Positions 12,201 through 22,700 of a stretch of 64,000 nucleotides of DNA are shown piece after piece; the stretch's first letter is position 1; every line of letters starts with the position of its first letter. Under the pieces are notes generated by a model. The model saw only the letters and a program-made list of their open reading frames with translations, searched no databases and was not told the DNA's origin. Both the position numbers and the translations under genes were made by a program. The DNA lies in the NCBI GenBank assembly GCA_033239125.1, contig BSWB01000001.1, forward strand, positions 5,344,501 through 5,408,500, in the 5' to 3' direction. This DNA comes from Fagopyrum homotropicum (taxonomy: Eukaryota > Streptophyta > Magnoliopsida > Caryophyllales > Polygonaceae).

Positions 12201-15200
12201 ATTGTCAGATGATTATATTATCTGTATTTATTGATGGACTTGTTCATGGTGCTCATGCTGGTCCCATTGCGAAGTCTATTGCAATTGTCTGTGCTCACTT
12301 GGCGTCCTGGAGAAGGCTGTATTTGTAATGTTCATGTCTAGGACATACTTTATATATCATCTTTTTCTTGATGGATTCTACTTGCCATAAGCACTGATCT
12401 CCATTGTCAGATGATTATATTATCTGTATTTATTGATGGACTTGTTCATGGTGCTCATGCTGGTTCCATTGCGAAGTCTATTGCAATTGTCTGTGCTCAC
12501 TTGGCGTCCTGGAGAAGGCTGTATTTGTAATGTTCATGTGAGATTGGTCAACTTTGCTAATTCTGCATACTTACTATTTCATTGTGGATCAGATTATTTT
12601 CAAATAATCTGTAAATTTATATCCAGCTTATTGCTAACATGTTTATCGTAGGTTTGATTCACTTGCTCTTTCAGTCTCATAATTTGTTACTTGGTGTGTG
12701 TCCTCTATTATAAGCGTCCAGTTTTCGAATTGATTCAACTGCTTTTTGATGTCTTCCACTAGGTTCTTACACCAAATGTTCCAGACATTAAGGTTCAGCC
12801 ACCTGAGGATAGCCGTCTTCACCATGTAATTGACACAATGGCACTGTATGTTCTAGATGGTGGATGCACTTTTGAGCAAGCAATCATGGAAAGGGGTCGT
12901 AGTAATCCCCTCTTCAGTTTCTTGTTTGAGCTTGGGTCAAAGGAACACACATATTATGTTTGGAGGCTATATTCTTTTGCTCAGGTACCAACAGCTGCTT
13001 GTTCTTGTACTAGTTGACTCTATTTTTTTTGTAAATCGAATTTGTTTCAAATAATGACACGTGGATGTGAATTGGCACTTATACAACATCTATATCCATA
13101 CTAAATTCTCATCTATTTGCTGCATCTCTGTTTTCGACAGTTCTTTTTTCGTGCAGTTTTTTTTTATGTGCTTGTGGATGGGGGAGTTGGCAAATGTTTG
13201 TGTAAAGAATACTTTGTTTGAAATGGATGATATGTTTACGGGCGTAATGAAAGAAAAGAAATGTGCTGCGGGCTTTGCTATTAGTTTATTATTATTTCTC
13301 CCAAATTCACAGGAGGATTATCTCACTAATGTGTGGGCTTTGCAGGGTGATACAATGCAGAGGTGGCGAACAGAGCCATTCATAATGACAACTGGTAGTG
13401 GGAGGTAATGTATGAGCTTGCTATTTTTTCCTTGGTAAAAACCGTAAGATTATGGCTCCCCTTTTCTTCTTACAAGATGCATGCCTGAGGATCTTGTCAG
13501 ACAGAAGATTGATACTATTAATTTCTTTTAATTTTATAGGTGGGTTCCACCTCCACTCCCTGTGTCTAAGAGCCCTGAATCAGAAAAGGAGCATGAGAGT
13601 ACATATGCAGCAGGAAGAAGCAGAGTATGTATCATCATCCCCTATTATATTATTCTCTATTGCGTTAAAAGAAAATGGTAACAAGCAGATAATTTTGTCT
13701 CTCCAATGACCTTGTCTCGGTAATTCTTCAATAGCGCATCGAGCCTGAGCAAACACTTACAGACCCACAAAGGGATCACTTCGAAGATATGCTGCGTTCA
13801 TTGACATTGGAAAGGAGTCTGATCAAAGATGCAATGGGATTTGCTTTGGATAATGCTGATGCTGCAGGCGAGGTACTGGTCTGAATATTTGTTCCTTTTT
13901 ACTAGTAATTTAATGCTTTCTCTTGAGATTTCTTCTGCTTTACGCTCATGACAGAAGGATATATCTTTTGCAAATAATGCACGCGATACAATGTTACTTA
14001 ATGATGATTGCATTCTCTTTTCTGTCCTTCCCGAATGCACAAGCGTTTATGTAGATCTAATCCTGATTTTCTGATAACTTGGAGGTATACATCTTCATAA
14101 TAAAAGAAGCAGAGCTATAAGATAAAGGTAGTAGTCTCCATTTGTGAGTTTACTCACATGTTTTGTTTTGGGACAGGTTGTTGAAGTTTTAACTGAATCA
14201 CTGACTCTTAAGGAAACTCCTATACCAACAAAAGTTGCTAGGCTGATGCTTGTGTCAGACATTCTTCATAACAGCAGTGCTCCTATCAAGAATGCATCAG
14301 CTTATCGCACTAAATTTGAAACAACAATACCTGACATCGTGGAGAGCTTTAATGACTTGTATCGCAACATTGCAGGCAGAATTACTGCCGAAGCTCTCAA
14401 GGTAGGAGGATCACTTTTGTAATTTGTTATCCAACTGTACGACTATACTCTTGTTTCCCTTCCATTTTTTGTCCCCTTGGTCTTCAATACTTTAAAACTC
14501 TGATTTGTAAAATTTCCAGGAGCGTGTTCTGAAAGTACTACAAGTTTGGTCAGATTGGTTTTTGTTTTCAGATGCATATGTAAATGGCTTACGGACTACA
14601 TTTCTCCGTTCTGGAAATTCTGGTGTTCTCCCTTTCTATTCGGTATGTGCTGATGCACCGGTGATGGAAACGAGAGTAAGCCCTCAGTATGCAGCTGAAG
14701 GGAGTAAGACTAACCAAGATGGTGCACTGGCCATGGGAAATGAAGCTGCTATGAAAGAGCTATCAAGCCTTCCTCTTCCTGAGTTGGAAAGACGATGTAG
14801 ACATAATGGATTATCACTTGCTGGAGGTCGAGAACTGATGGTGTCACGATTACTCTATTTGGAAGAAGCAGAAAAACAAAGGGGTTATGAACTAAAAGAT
14901 GATTTGAAGCATGCACACACTCGCACTAGTTCAGGTAGATTCTCGAGTGGCCAGCGAGATAATGTTGAAATGGAAGCTGTGGTATCATCAGGATGGATTA
15001 ATTATGCTGAGGCCGAAAGAGGTTCTCCTGAGAAGGGGTTGACAGTTTTGACACAAACACTTCCAATTCCGCAGCCTGAACTGAAGGCATTCTCGAGGAA
15101 AGAGAAAGCAGGACCTGTTTTGCCAGCTTCAAAGTGGGCTCGAGAAGATGATGAAAGTGATTGTGAGCATAAGCAAAGTTTAGACAGTCTAGGGCTGGGC

Positions 15201-16419
15201 TATTCCTCTGGGAGTGAAAATGCTGCAGATGATGTTGGTAAGGCTGATGAGAGGGAAGGTTATGTTGATACCAACATTTCATCTCAACCAGAAAGTACAA
15301 TAAATGAAGAGCAAAGGTATTGCCTAAATTCGGTTTTTTTTTTGTGAGTTGTTTCCGAATGATAGCTTAATAGACGCACTTGCACTTTCGGGTACACAAC
15401 ATGATAGCCATTCTTGATAAAGTGACATAGGACGCATTACAAACTTGTTGTATACTTATATCTGTATGGGTGCACAGAAATCCCAAATTTGCATGGAAAA
15501 CCAAATTTGTACGTCTGTAAATGCAGTATGATATCATCTTAATGGTTTGCATGATACAACCTTACATCAGTTTGTCCCTGTTTTAGACAAAAACTAAGAC
15601 GTCTCGAAGTTGCCCTGATTGAATACCGGGAATCTCTTGAAGAGCGCGGAATCAAAAGCTTGGAGGAGATTGAGAGGAAGGTAGCAGTTCACAGAAAACA
15701 CCTCCAATCTGAGTACGGGTTGTCAGATTCTGGGGAAGATTCTTCATTGAGCAGTAAGTACTATTCTTCCTTCACATGCATGCATAACGCATCTCCAACT
15801 GAATGGAAACGAATCTAGTCCACCTATATGTTATTGTTCATTCACTAAATTTAATCCATAGGGTGTTGCTTTATCATTTCCCATGCAAAATGTATTCCCC
15901 ATTTTGTTTCCCAAATTAATCAAATTACACTTCCAAAAATCTTCATGAACAACTCGACTAGATTTATTTCCATTCCGTTTACGGAGTTATAACCAAACGG
16001 GAGCTTAGTCTCTAACCACTATTTTACGCTCATTTTCTTTCCATGTTTCTCGTCTTTTTTTTATGCATTCGTGTCATCTTCCATTCTTAGCTTTAGAGCA
16101 TAGATAGGATTTGATGATCTCTCATGGTTTCATGTTTATACTATCTTTACGAGTGTGCATTGCAGAGCGGTCATCCTCAGAACAAAGGGAAAAGACGGAT
16201 GATTCCCGTGAGAGTTCTCGGAAGCGTCACCGTAGCAGTGGAAGCGGGAGTGAGAGTCCATCATTCAGATCTTCAACCAAACATAAGGAGAAGGAAGACA
16301 GGAAAAGGCATCGTGACCAAGGCAAGGAACGGGAAAAGAACGGCTACCGTGAAAGAGATGATTATTCTCGTGAAGAAGTCCGGGACAGAGAAAGAGATAG
16401 AAGGCGGAAGATCAACTGA
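6272..16419 (+). CDS. RRC1: RRC1/SR140-like U2 snRNP-associated SURP protein, complete
   Basis: This is an SR140-type splicing factor. In Arabidopsis, RRC1 works in alternative splicing and phytochrome B signalling. There are 17 coding exons: 6272-6346, 6434-6569, 6745-6790, 8077-8137, 8244-8387, 8727-8840, 9018-9183, 10221-10333, 11104-11175, 12763-12984, 13346-13404, 13540-13624, 13735-13872, 14177-14401, 14520-15316, 15587-15753 and 16166-16419. All are GT-AG and phase-consistent, giving 957 aa. Domains in order are a charged N-terminus, an RRM from about residue 183 (LYVGNL, then RHCGFVAF), a SURP module at about 325-375 (GRSNPLFSFLF), a CID at about 440-585, an ELERRCRHNGLSL block at about 635-672, a cwf21-like helix at about 820-860 and an RS/RE-rich tail. 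Introns carry several small transposons, yet the frame is intact. Start choice: first ATG in a conserved N-terminus. Confidence 0.95.
9495..9652. mobile_element. Tourist-like MITE in RRC1 intron
   Basis: A 158-bp element with terminal inverted repeats GGGGTTGTTTGG and CCAAACACACTC (reverse complement GAGTGTGTTTGG), flanked by TTA on both sides (9492-9494 and 9653-9655). The TTA duplication and G-rich GTTTGG termini fit PIF/Harbinger-derived Tourist MITEs. It lies in the intron between the RRM exons. Confidence 0.7.
10415..11015. mobile_element. Fold-back element in RRC1 intron
   Basis: About 75 bp at the left (near 10420-10500) matches, with scattered mismatches, the reverse complement of about 75 bp at the right (near 10935-11010). 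The shared blocks include CTTTTAAAT, ATAATGTT and AATGTAATT. The interior has further inverted and direct similarity around CAATTGACCAACAAATTT. There is no coding capacity, so it is probably a non-autonomous DNA transposon. I could not fix its exact ends or target duplication. Confidence 0.5.
12146..12539. repeat. ~200-bp tandem duplication in RRC1 intron
   Basis: Two near-identical copies, 12146-12337 and 12346-12539, run from TACTTTATATATCATC to GTAATGTTCATGT and differ at a handful of bases and small indels. They sit in the long intron (11176-12762) before the SURP exon. Such high identity suggests a fairly recent local duplication. Confidence 0.9.
15805..16004. mobile_element. Degenerate Tourist-like MITE in RRC1 intron
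   Basis: Diverged relative of the element at 45516-45783. It shares the blocks GAATGGAAACGAATCTAGT, CATGCAAAATG and CATTTTGTTTCCC, and the right terminus TTATAACCAAACGGGAGC followed by TTA. The left terminal repeat is worn or missing, so the start is approximate. Confidence 0.6.
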
Positions 16420-16930
16420 TTGTTGCAAAGTGATAATACTGATTTGGACTGTTGATGTTTGAATGAAGTTACAGAGACTGAAATCCCCAACTCCTTGCAC
16501 TTGTATAGACGTTTGAAGAGTTTCTTCATCAGATTAAACGAAGTGGGAGTCAAATAGGTTTTGTTGTAGGACACTGGCTAACGTTGTGCTGTTACCATGA
16601 TCCATAACAGACATTGCTATTGTTTATTTGTAGAATGAATAGGGAGACCAAAAATCGACTGTATTTTGTCAGATAGGTGGTGTCAATTGTAGAGAACAAA
16701 AATTGAGTGTACAATGGTTCTTTCTTGAAAGTTTATTTTGACATGTTCTTTCGTCATACACTCATTCACTCATATCAGCCGATAAAATTTGCTCCATATA
16801 CATATTGATATATTTAAAAAAAATTTCATTAATTTCAAATATTAAAAATTATAAAATAAATAAATAAACAAAGATGACAAAAAGTTGCGTCTAAAACGAA
16901 GTTATAAATATTGACCTAGCCACCTAGGAT
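16420..16930. other. RRC1 3' UTR and AT-rich intergenic DNA
   Basis: The sequence just after the TGA at 16417-16419 is probably 3' UTR, and past about 16800 it becomes AT-rich. I see no gene. Confidence 0.5.
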
Positions 16931-16956
16931 AGCATCTACTGTCTAGCGTAAATAAA

Positions 16957-17179
16957 AGTTAATTACAGTGACAGCTAATAAAAAATAGTTTGAAAAGTTA
17001 TTACAGTGACAGCTAATAAAAAAATAGTTTGAAAAGTTAATTACAGTGACAGCTAATAAAAAATAGTTTGATCACATTAGGAGCAAATGTGAAAAGTTAG
17101 GGATAGCATAGATAAAAAGTTAATTACAGTCATAATTAATGAAAAAACAGTATGATCACAAGGAACAAATGTGGAAAAT
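16957..17179. repeat. Minisatellite, ~40-bp unit
   Basis: A unit containing TTACAGTGACAGCTAATAAA and AATAGTTTGAAAAGTTA is repeated three times in close tandem (from about 16957). A longer diverged pair that includes GATCACA...GAAC/GAGCAAATGTG follows up to the edge of the hAT-like element. There is no coding potential. Confidence 0.8.
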
Positions 17180-17925
17180 TAGGGTGGCAATAGTCGGATG
17201 ATGGACGAATGCACCCGATCTATCACCTAAAATTGTCACCTGAGCCTCTGGGTGAACTGGTGAATTGTTTTTTTTTTCTAGTTAACTTTATAATGTTTTC
17301 AAGCTAACTAAATTCAGCAAAAATTGTTAACAATGTGAAAATATGCAAACTAAAATTAAATATACAATCAATCTGGTTTATGTCTTAACTCCTAACATGA
17401 TTGAAACGAAAATATAACCGAAATGTCTTACATAGTTCCAAAATGTGAAATGAACCGGAAGTGAAAAAAATAAAAATGCATTATAAAAAATTGTCTTCGA
17501 CTCTCACGAGAGTCACAATTTACATGCTTTATTTGACTCATCCTCTTTAATAAATATTTTTTGTTATACAAAAATATTACCCTTTAAATTATGGTAGTAG
17601 AGCCTACAAGATCAGAAAGGCAAATAAGAGATCAACAAATTATAAACTTCAGAGTTCATTTAATTTAACTTAAATTTATATTATTTAAGTATAAAAAATA
17701 TTTGACCATAAAATCTTATATATTATTAAAATATAAAAAAACATTTATATTAAATGGTTGATGAGTGCATGTGATGGGTACATGTCCTGGTTCTTGATCT
17801 GCTCACCTGTATCCAACCCGCCCCATCACACCTTACATTCGTCACCCGTATGATAAAGATTTCCACCCGTTTTTCCTGGGTGAGTTTTTGGGTACCCATC
17901 GGATGCAATGAGATTGTCACTCCTA
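17180..17925. mobile_element. hAT-like non-autonomous transposon
   Basis: The left end TAGGGTGGCAATAGTCGGATG pairs with the right end ...ATTGTCACTCCTA (reverse complement TAGGAGTGACAAT). The flanks are nearly the same 8 bp, GTGGAAAA and GTGAAAAA. Internal subterminal stretches repeat CACCCG/GGGTGA-type motifs. No transposase ORF is visible. hAT assignment rests on the TAGGG-type ends and the 8-bp flank. Confidence 0.6.
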
Positions 17926-17940
17926 GTGAAAAATATTATA

Positions 17941-18086
17941 TCACATTGGCTCCCAACATGGAAATGTTATTTTCACAATGACTTTCAGCGTGAAAATATT
18001 GTTTCTACATTGACTCCTAGTGTAAAACCATTGTATTCACATTGACTCTTAGTGAGAAAACATTGTTTCAACATCGACTCTCAATG
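17941..18086. repeat. Minisatellite, ~32-bp unit
   Basis: About four and a half copies of a 32-bp unit of the form TCACATTGACTCYYAGTGTG followed by AAAA(C/T)ATTGTTT. Copies start near 17941, 17973, 18005, 18037 and 18069. Not coding. Confidence 0.85.
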
Positions 18087-19006
18087 TCAGCCAAGCTCAA
18101 CATGTTCAACATTTCGATATGATAAATTTTTATCGCCTATCAGCCAAATTTATTGTCAATTAACGTCAATATGCACATTACTAACATGTTTAGGCTGTTT
18201 GTTGTGGTCCTTGTGGATGTGGTTTGAGGAATCAAATGTCTGACCAATATTTGAGCAGAAAAATAAAAATTGAAGATTGAGAGAAAAGAGAACAAACAGA
18301 CGACAAATCGGGAGGACATTGAAAATAAAATATTTTGGACATATTTTGTAATATTTAATAAAACTAGATTGTGACTTTCGATTTTAATTAGCTGCGTCTT
18401 TTATAAGCGATAAATAAATTATCAATAACACAAGTTAATTTTCATGTATAATATATCTAAAACTAAGTATATTGTTTTAATTTATATTATAGTATTATAA
18501 ATTTTATGTTTAATTAAATTTTTAAATATCAACATCACCATTAAATTATAACATTACCTATATTTACTATTTTTTATAAAATGATTATTTATTTTAAATA
18601 CACTCAATATTAGGGTCTATGAGGGAAAAATAAAATATGAATATTTGTTTTTCTTTCTGTCAATATATAGCTAGAATATTGAACAAATTATAATTAAAAA
18701 AGCAAAATATCTGACCCATTGGTGCCGCCTGAGTTCCGGATTCAGGTAAATGGGTAATGTTTTGACTAAAGTCCGGTCCGACCTGAATTCGAGTATGTCC
18801 ATTGCTCTCACTTTTGATGCAAGTCTCGTAACTTTGCAGCAATTGGATGTGTGTTATATTATAGCAATTATGTATTATATTCTTTATTCTTATGTTATAC
18901 TGCATATCTATCGATTTATCGATAATCAGCGAGCTCACGTTTCCCAATCCAGACATGCGTACCTCGAGTTATGGATAAGGTGCCCATCGAAGATAGGAAT
19001 AGTGAG
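18087..19006. other. AT-rich intergenic region upstream of the NB-less NLR
   Basis: Mostly AT-rich unique DNA to about 18700, then more mixed sequence that would serve as promoter for the gene at 19261. No coding region is supported; the ORFs near 18660-19097 have no recognisable content. Confidence 0.4.
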
Positions 19007-19050
19007 TTACGTCATCGGCCTTTGCAGCTTAGATCACGCACATGACGTCA
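19007..19050. promoter_or_regulatory. as-1-like pair of TGACG motifs
   Basis: TTACGTCA (19007-19014) and the palindrome TGACGTCA (19043-19050) lie 36 bp apart, start to start, about 210-255 bp upstream of the NLR-like ATG. Paired TGACG motifs are known binding sites for TGA bZIP factors in salicylate-responsive promoters. Function here is an inference; the spacing is wider than the classical as-1 element. Confidence 0.35.
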
Positions 19051-19260
19051 GCCAAATTATGTGTCGGCAAGTCTTTAATGAAGTCGAGACCGGGTAAAAA
19101 GTGGCGTGCTCTTCTGCTGGGATTTCAATAATTGAATTGAAATTTCAACATCACATGAATTCCTTCTCATAAAGCTCAATCCAATTGAATCTTTAATCTG
19201 CAAAAGATATCCCACAAAGTATCAAATTCCCTCCTGGTGTAAGTAAAGAAAGGAGATTCA

Positions 19261-21078
19261 ATGGCAAAGCGGGACGCATTAGTGGCCATCGAGAATGCAG
19301 TGCAAAAGTTAGAGCAACCTCCCAATTCAATCCACAACCTCGAGAAGCTGAAATCCGTGAAATCAAAGCTTCAACGATGGGGCTCCCATCTGGACAAATT
19401 CAACTCCGTTTCCGATCTCACCGAAGTCCGGGAGTTCGCCTACGATGTCGAAGATGTCATGGACGATGCTATCATGGTCGATTCTGCGAAAAAATCGGCC
19501 CAACAGAGGTGGCGCAAAATGAGCAACGCATTATTGTTCTTCTCACGAGCCCATGAAATCACTCAGCAGCTTGTAGATAAGGAGATTGAAGAAATCGATC
19601 TCCGTACAGCTTCCATTGACAGATCCACGCCTTGCTGTATTGATGATGGTGAAGACAAGGACCCTCACATCACCCCCAGCTCTCAAGGAAATGTTGATGA
19701 TGATGATTATCTATTCTACCTTTCTTTGAGTGGTTTCCATTCCGGCGATGTGATATTGGCACGTCAGCTAATCCAGATTTGGGTGGCAGAAGGATTTGTA
19801 CGCATGGAGGAAGAAGGCAGGACACAAATCAATCGCATTCTTGACAATGGCCATATCACTCAAGTTGAATTAGGAACCTGTGGAGTTTTGAAATCCTTCA
19901 GTATCACCAAAGAAAAGTTAGTTGCCTGCCAATCAGCTGCTGATAAACATATTTTCCTCGATGCCAAGACTATTAGTAGTTCAGGCCAAAACGAAGAGAT
20001 CAATGAACTAAAGGCAACAAGGTTAGCAATCCACATCGAAAGTGGAGGCCCGCTGAAGGAGAACAACATGATCGGTAGAAGATTTAAAGATGTCTCAAAG
20101 CTCCGATCCCTTCAAATTCATTATCCTCCTTGCAATTCAAGTTCACTAGATTATGTATTTCTTCTGACACCACGGAAGAAAGAATTCGAATCTCTTAGGG
20201 TGTTGGATCTGGGGTGTTTAGAGCTTGAAATTGTGCCAGATGCGATAGGGAAGCTAGCGTATTTGAGGTACCTGAGATTGAGAGCATCTGAAGCTACTAA
20301 AATCCCCGCCTCCATTTGCGACCTTCAGAATTTGCAGACTATCGATTTAAAGGAGACGAAGCACGTGAAGACGATGCCGGTGGAAATATGGAAGATGAAG
20401 AAGAGTCTCCGGCACCTCCACCTCGGTGGATCCACCGCGTTGCCGCCGCCTCGGATGGTCAACCACTACGACGCATTCATAGATCTGAGAACGCTGTGCG
20501 GAGTTCGTCCTAACAAGGAGTTAAAACGACTCATGGTTAGGGCAAAATTCCCCAATGTCAACAGATTAAGACTCCACCTAGCAGACAAGAAGGATTCCGC
20601 AGAGGAGTTCCTGAACAGTCTCGATCATCTTCACCATCTCCGATCTCTAACCCTAAGAGGACCAATCAAGCAGTTGCCGTCGGATTGGAATGCGTTTCCA
20701 TCGAGCTTGATCAAGATGACGCTGTCAAAAACGCAAACTGAAGCCGAAAATTGCGTGAAGACTCTCCAGAATCTTCCGAATCTGAGGTATTTGAAGCTGA
20801 TGGAGGATTCGTTGGTGGGAACAAAGATTAAATGCGCCGCCGGTGGGTTCCCGGCGCTAAAGGTGGTGATAATGAAGGAGCTCAAGGAATTGGAGCATTT
20901 GAGGATGGAGAAAGGCGCAATGCGGCTCCTAATCGATTTGAAGGTGATAGAGTGTGCAAGTTTGGTAAGTGTGGAGGCTATTCAACCATCCAAGGAGCTC
21001 AAAGAGGCTCTTACAAAATTGCAAACGAACAAACCTACGTTGTCCATTCAGGTTGATCAAACTAATAGTATTTTGTAA
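19261..21078 (+). CDS. CC-WHD-LRR protein: NLR-derived, NB domain missing
   Basis: Single-exon ORF of 605 aa derived from a CNL immune receptor. Residues 1-100 resemble a shortened Rx-type coiled coil with an EDVID-like EDVMD at 64-68. Residues 105-145 are an acidic linker (DDGEDKD, DDDD). At about 147-185 the chain enters the winged-helix end of an NB-ARC (YLFYLSLS, then LIQIWVAEGFVR). LRRs fill about 265-590. The P-loop, kinase-2, RNBS-B and GLPL motifs are all absent, a loss of roughly 200-250 residues, yet the frame is fully open. No MHD motif is evident. The product could not bind ATP in the normal way. It may be a recently broken pseudogene, or a truncated protein that pairs with another NLR. 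A normal NLR lies 15.6 kb downstream. ATG context: first ATG after an AG-rich leader. Confidence 0.8.
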   Translation: MAKRDALVAIENAVQKLEQPPNSIHNLEKLKSVKSKLQRWGSHLDKFNSVSDLTEVREFAYDVEDVMDDAIMVDSAKKSAQQRWRKMSNALLFFSRAHEITQQLVDKEIEEIDLRTASIDRSTPCCIDDGEDKDPHITPSSQGNVDDDDYLFYLSLSGFHSGDVILARQLIQIWVAEGFVRMEEEGRTQINRILDNGHITQVELGTCGVLKSFSITKEKLVACQSAADKHIFLDAKTISSSGQNEEINELKATRLAIHIESGGPLKENNMIGRRFKDVSKLRSLQIHYPPCNSSSLDYVFLLTPRKKEFESLRVLDLGCLELEIVPDAIGKLAYLRYLRLRASEATKIPASICDLQNLQTIDLKETKHVKTMPVEIWKMKKSLRHLHLGGSTALPPPRMVNHYDAFIDLRTLCGVRPNKELKRLMVRAKFPNVNRLRLHLADKKDSAEEFLNSLDHLHHLRSLTLRGPIKQLPSDWNAFPSSLIKMTLSKTQTEAENCVKTLQNLPNLRYLKLMEDSLVGTKIKCAAGGFPALKVVIMKELKELEHLRMEKGAMRLLIDLKVIECASLVSVEAIQPSKELKEALTKLQTNKPTLSIQVDQTNSIL

Positions 21079-21909
21079 GGTATTAGCATAAGAACATGTG
21101 ATTAAGGATTGATTAGGCTTATAACAACTGCTTATAAACAGCATTAAAGGCCTCAAGCCTGAACTCCTGAAGGGGGTTCGTTCATATGTATTTTGGGAAA
21201 TTTCAGTTGTTGTACTTGATTTTTAAGTAATTTGACTCGGTGATCAAACACTTTTGGTCTTATCTCGCCTCCTCTTCCCTATGGTCGGATTGGGAAATGC
21301 AGAAAGCACACAAGATCGAAGGTTAGAATGCCGTTCGAACAAGAACAAGAACATCGGAAAATTTTCCTACTACTCGGAGCCTCAAGACATCACCCAATCC
21401 ACTATAAAACGAACAAAGAAAAACGAGTATAAATGTAAGAACAACAAATCCGCACAGCTTGTAGACTTAAGGGATTAACCCTAGAGAGAGTCCCAACAAA
21501 GTTTTTGCTTCACCAAGAAAATAAAAGAGAACAAGAAGAACTCTATTCTTGATGAAGAATCAAAGAGAGAAGAAGAAGAGGGTTGTCCAGAAAATCTGTA
21601 ATCTTCGATTACTGTTGCTGAAAAGCTTAAGGACAGAATTTAACTTGAGTCTTAAAAACCCCATGTTAAAATTGCGTTTTATTTTACTTGCAAACACACA
21701 ATTGAACATTATTCAAAGGAGAAGCCCAGTCAGCTGGTTTATTTGGGCCACCACCACAGTGTAAACTTTCAGCCCAAAACATCTATTCATTTGGGCCCAC
21801 TTGCACTTGGACTTGAAATTACGTTATTTACAATTTGCCCTCCTAATTTTTAAGTTCAATTAATAGTGGATCTTTGAGTAAAATCGTCATCAACCCATTT
21901 TCTTTATCT
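21079..21909. other. NLR 3' flank and possible LTR debris
   Basis: The first ~100 bp is probably the 3' UTR of the preceding gene. From about 21250 to 21905 the sequence lies just beyond the 3' end of a minus-strand copia fragment, so it may be that element's 3' UTR and LTR. I could not find a partner LTR to prove it. No gene is supported. Confidence 0.4.
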
Positions 21910-22430
21910 TTACGTAACCTCTGAAATATGTAAGAAATTCCTACAAGACAAAAATTTCTCACTGGTCACTATCTTAGTGCCAAAATATGCTGGGTTAGTA
22001 TCACCATCAACTTTATCAACAAGTAATTTATTTGACTCTACTTGTAAACGAATATAATTATATCTAACATCAATATGTTTAGTTAATTCATGATAAACTG
22101 GATCCTTACAAAGATATAATGCACTTTGACTGTCCATGTATAAAGTCGGCATAGTAGACTTACCCTCTATCTCAAACAGAATATTACTAAGCCACACAAC
22201 TTCTTTGCAAGCTTCAGTGACAGCTATATACTTATCTTCGGTAGAAGATAAAACTACAATAGGTTGTTGTTGAGATTTCCAAGAAATACAATTTCCACAC
22301 CAAATATATATATAGGAAGTAGTATATTTTCTATTATCTTTATTAGAAGCATAATCAGAATCTACCTAAGCAATCAAATCATAAGAAGAATGATGTTTAG
22401 CATATAACAGACCAAAATTTACATGTCGAA
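21910..22430 (-). pseudogene. Copia RNase H fragment (second copia family)
   Basis: On the minus strand this reads as the RNase H end of a Ty1/copia polyprotein: VDSDYASNKDNRKYTTSY, then SSTEDKYIAVTEACKEV, then MDSQSALYLCKDPVYHELTKHIDVRY and a tail ending FLHISEV. An in-frame stop breaks it at the upstream end. The rest of the element is absent. Its sequence differs from the copia at 23100-33634, so it is a separate insertion. Confidence 0.85.
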
Positions 22431-22700
22431 GATTTGTCCGAACTCGCAGCGCGAAATCCCCATGGAGGAGAGGCAGTCCTCTATAGATTTCGAATCTGCA
22501 AGTTGAGATGATCGGAAATTAGGGTTTCTATCGATGACCTTGAGGGGGTCGACATTGAGGCTCTCAAGGTAGAGGAGCTTCTCGTGGAACTTGAGGCCGG
22601 AGTTGGTTGTTTTCTCAGCTGTGAAGACACTATCACTGATGCAGCATAGTGGGATGCAGAGAGGAAGATGTTGGCAACACAAGCGAGAGTTTAGGGGAGG
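22421..22700 (-). pseudogene. mTERF gene fragment
   Basis: The minus-strand frame contains LKFHEKLLYLESLNVDP, KVIDRNPNFRSSQL and SIEDCLSSMGISRCEFG. These look like the first helical repeats of a plant organellar mTERF (transcription termination factor) protein. The frame stops right after IFDM, where the sequence joins copia RNase H; CTTCGACATG can be read as part of either side. Only about 55-80 codons are recognisable and the upstream limit is vague. It is a displaced gene fragment, not a functional gene. The family call comes from memory of mTERF sequences and is moderately secure. Confidence 0.6.

Noticed and set aside
16124..16462. Alternative 112-codon ORF at the end of RRC1
   Set aside because: Out-of-frame reading over the RS/RE-rich last exon; the main frame joins properly at 16166.
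16957..18086. CRISPR-like array because of regular direct repeats
   Set aside because: Copies are directly adjacent with no unique spacers and the DNA is plant nuclear; these are minisatellites.
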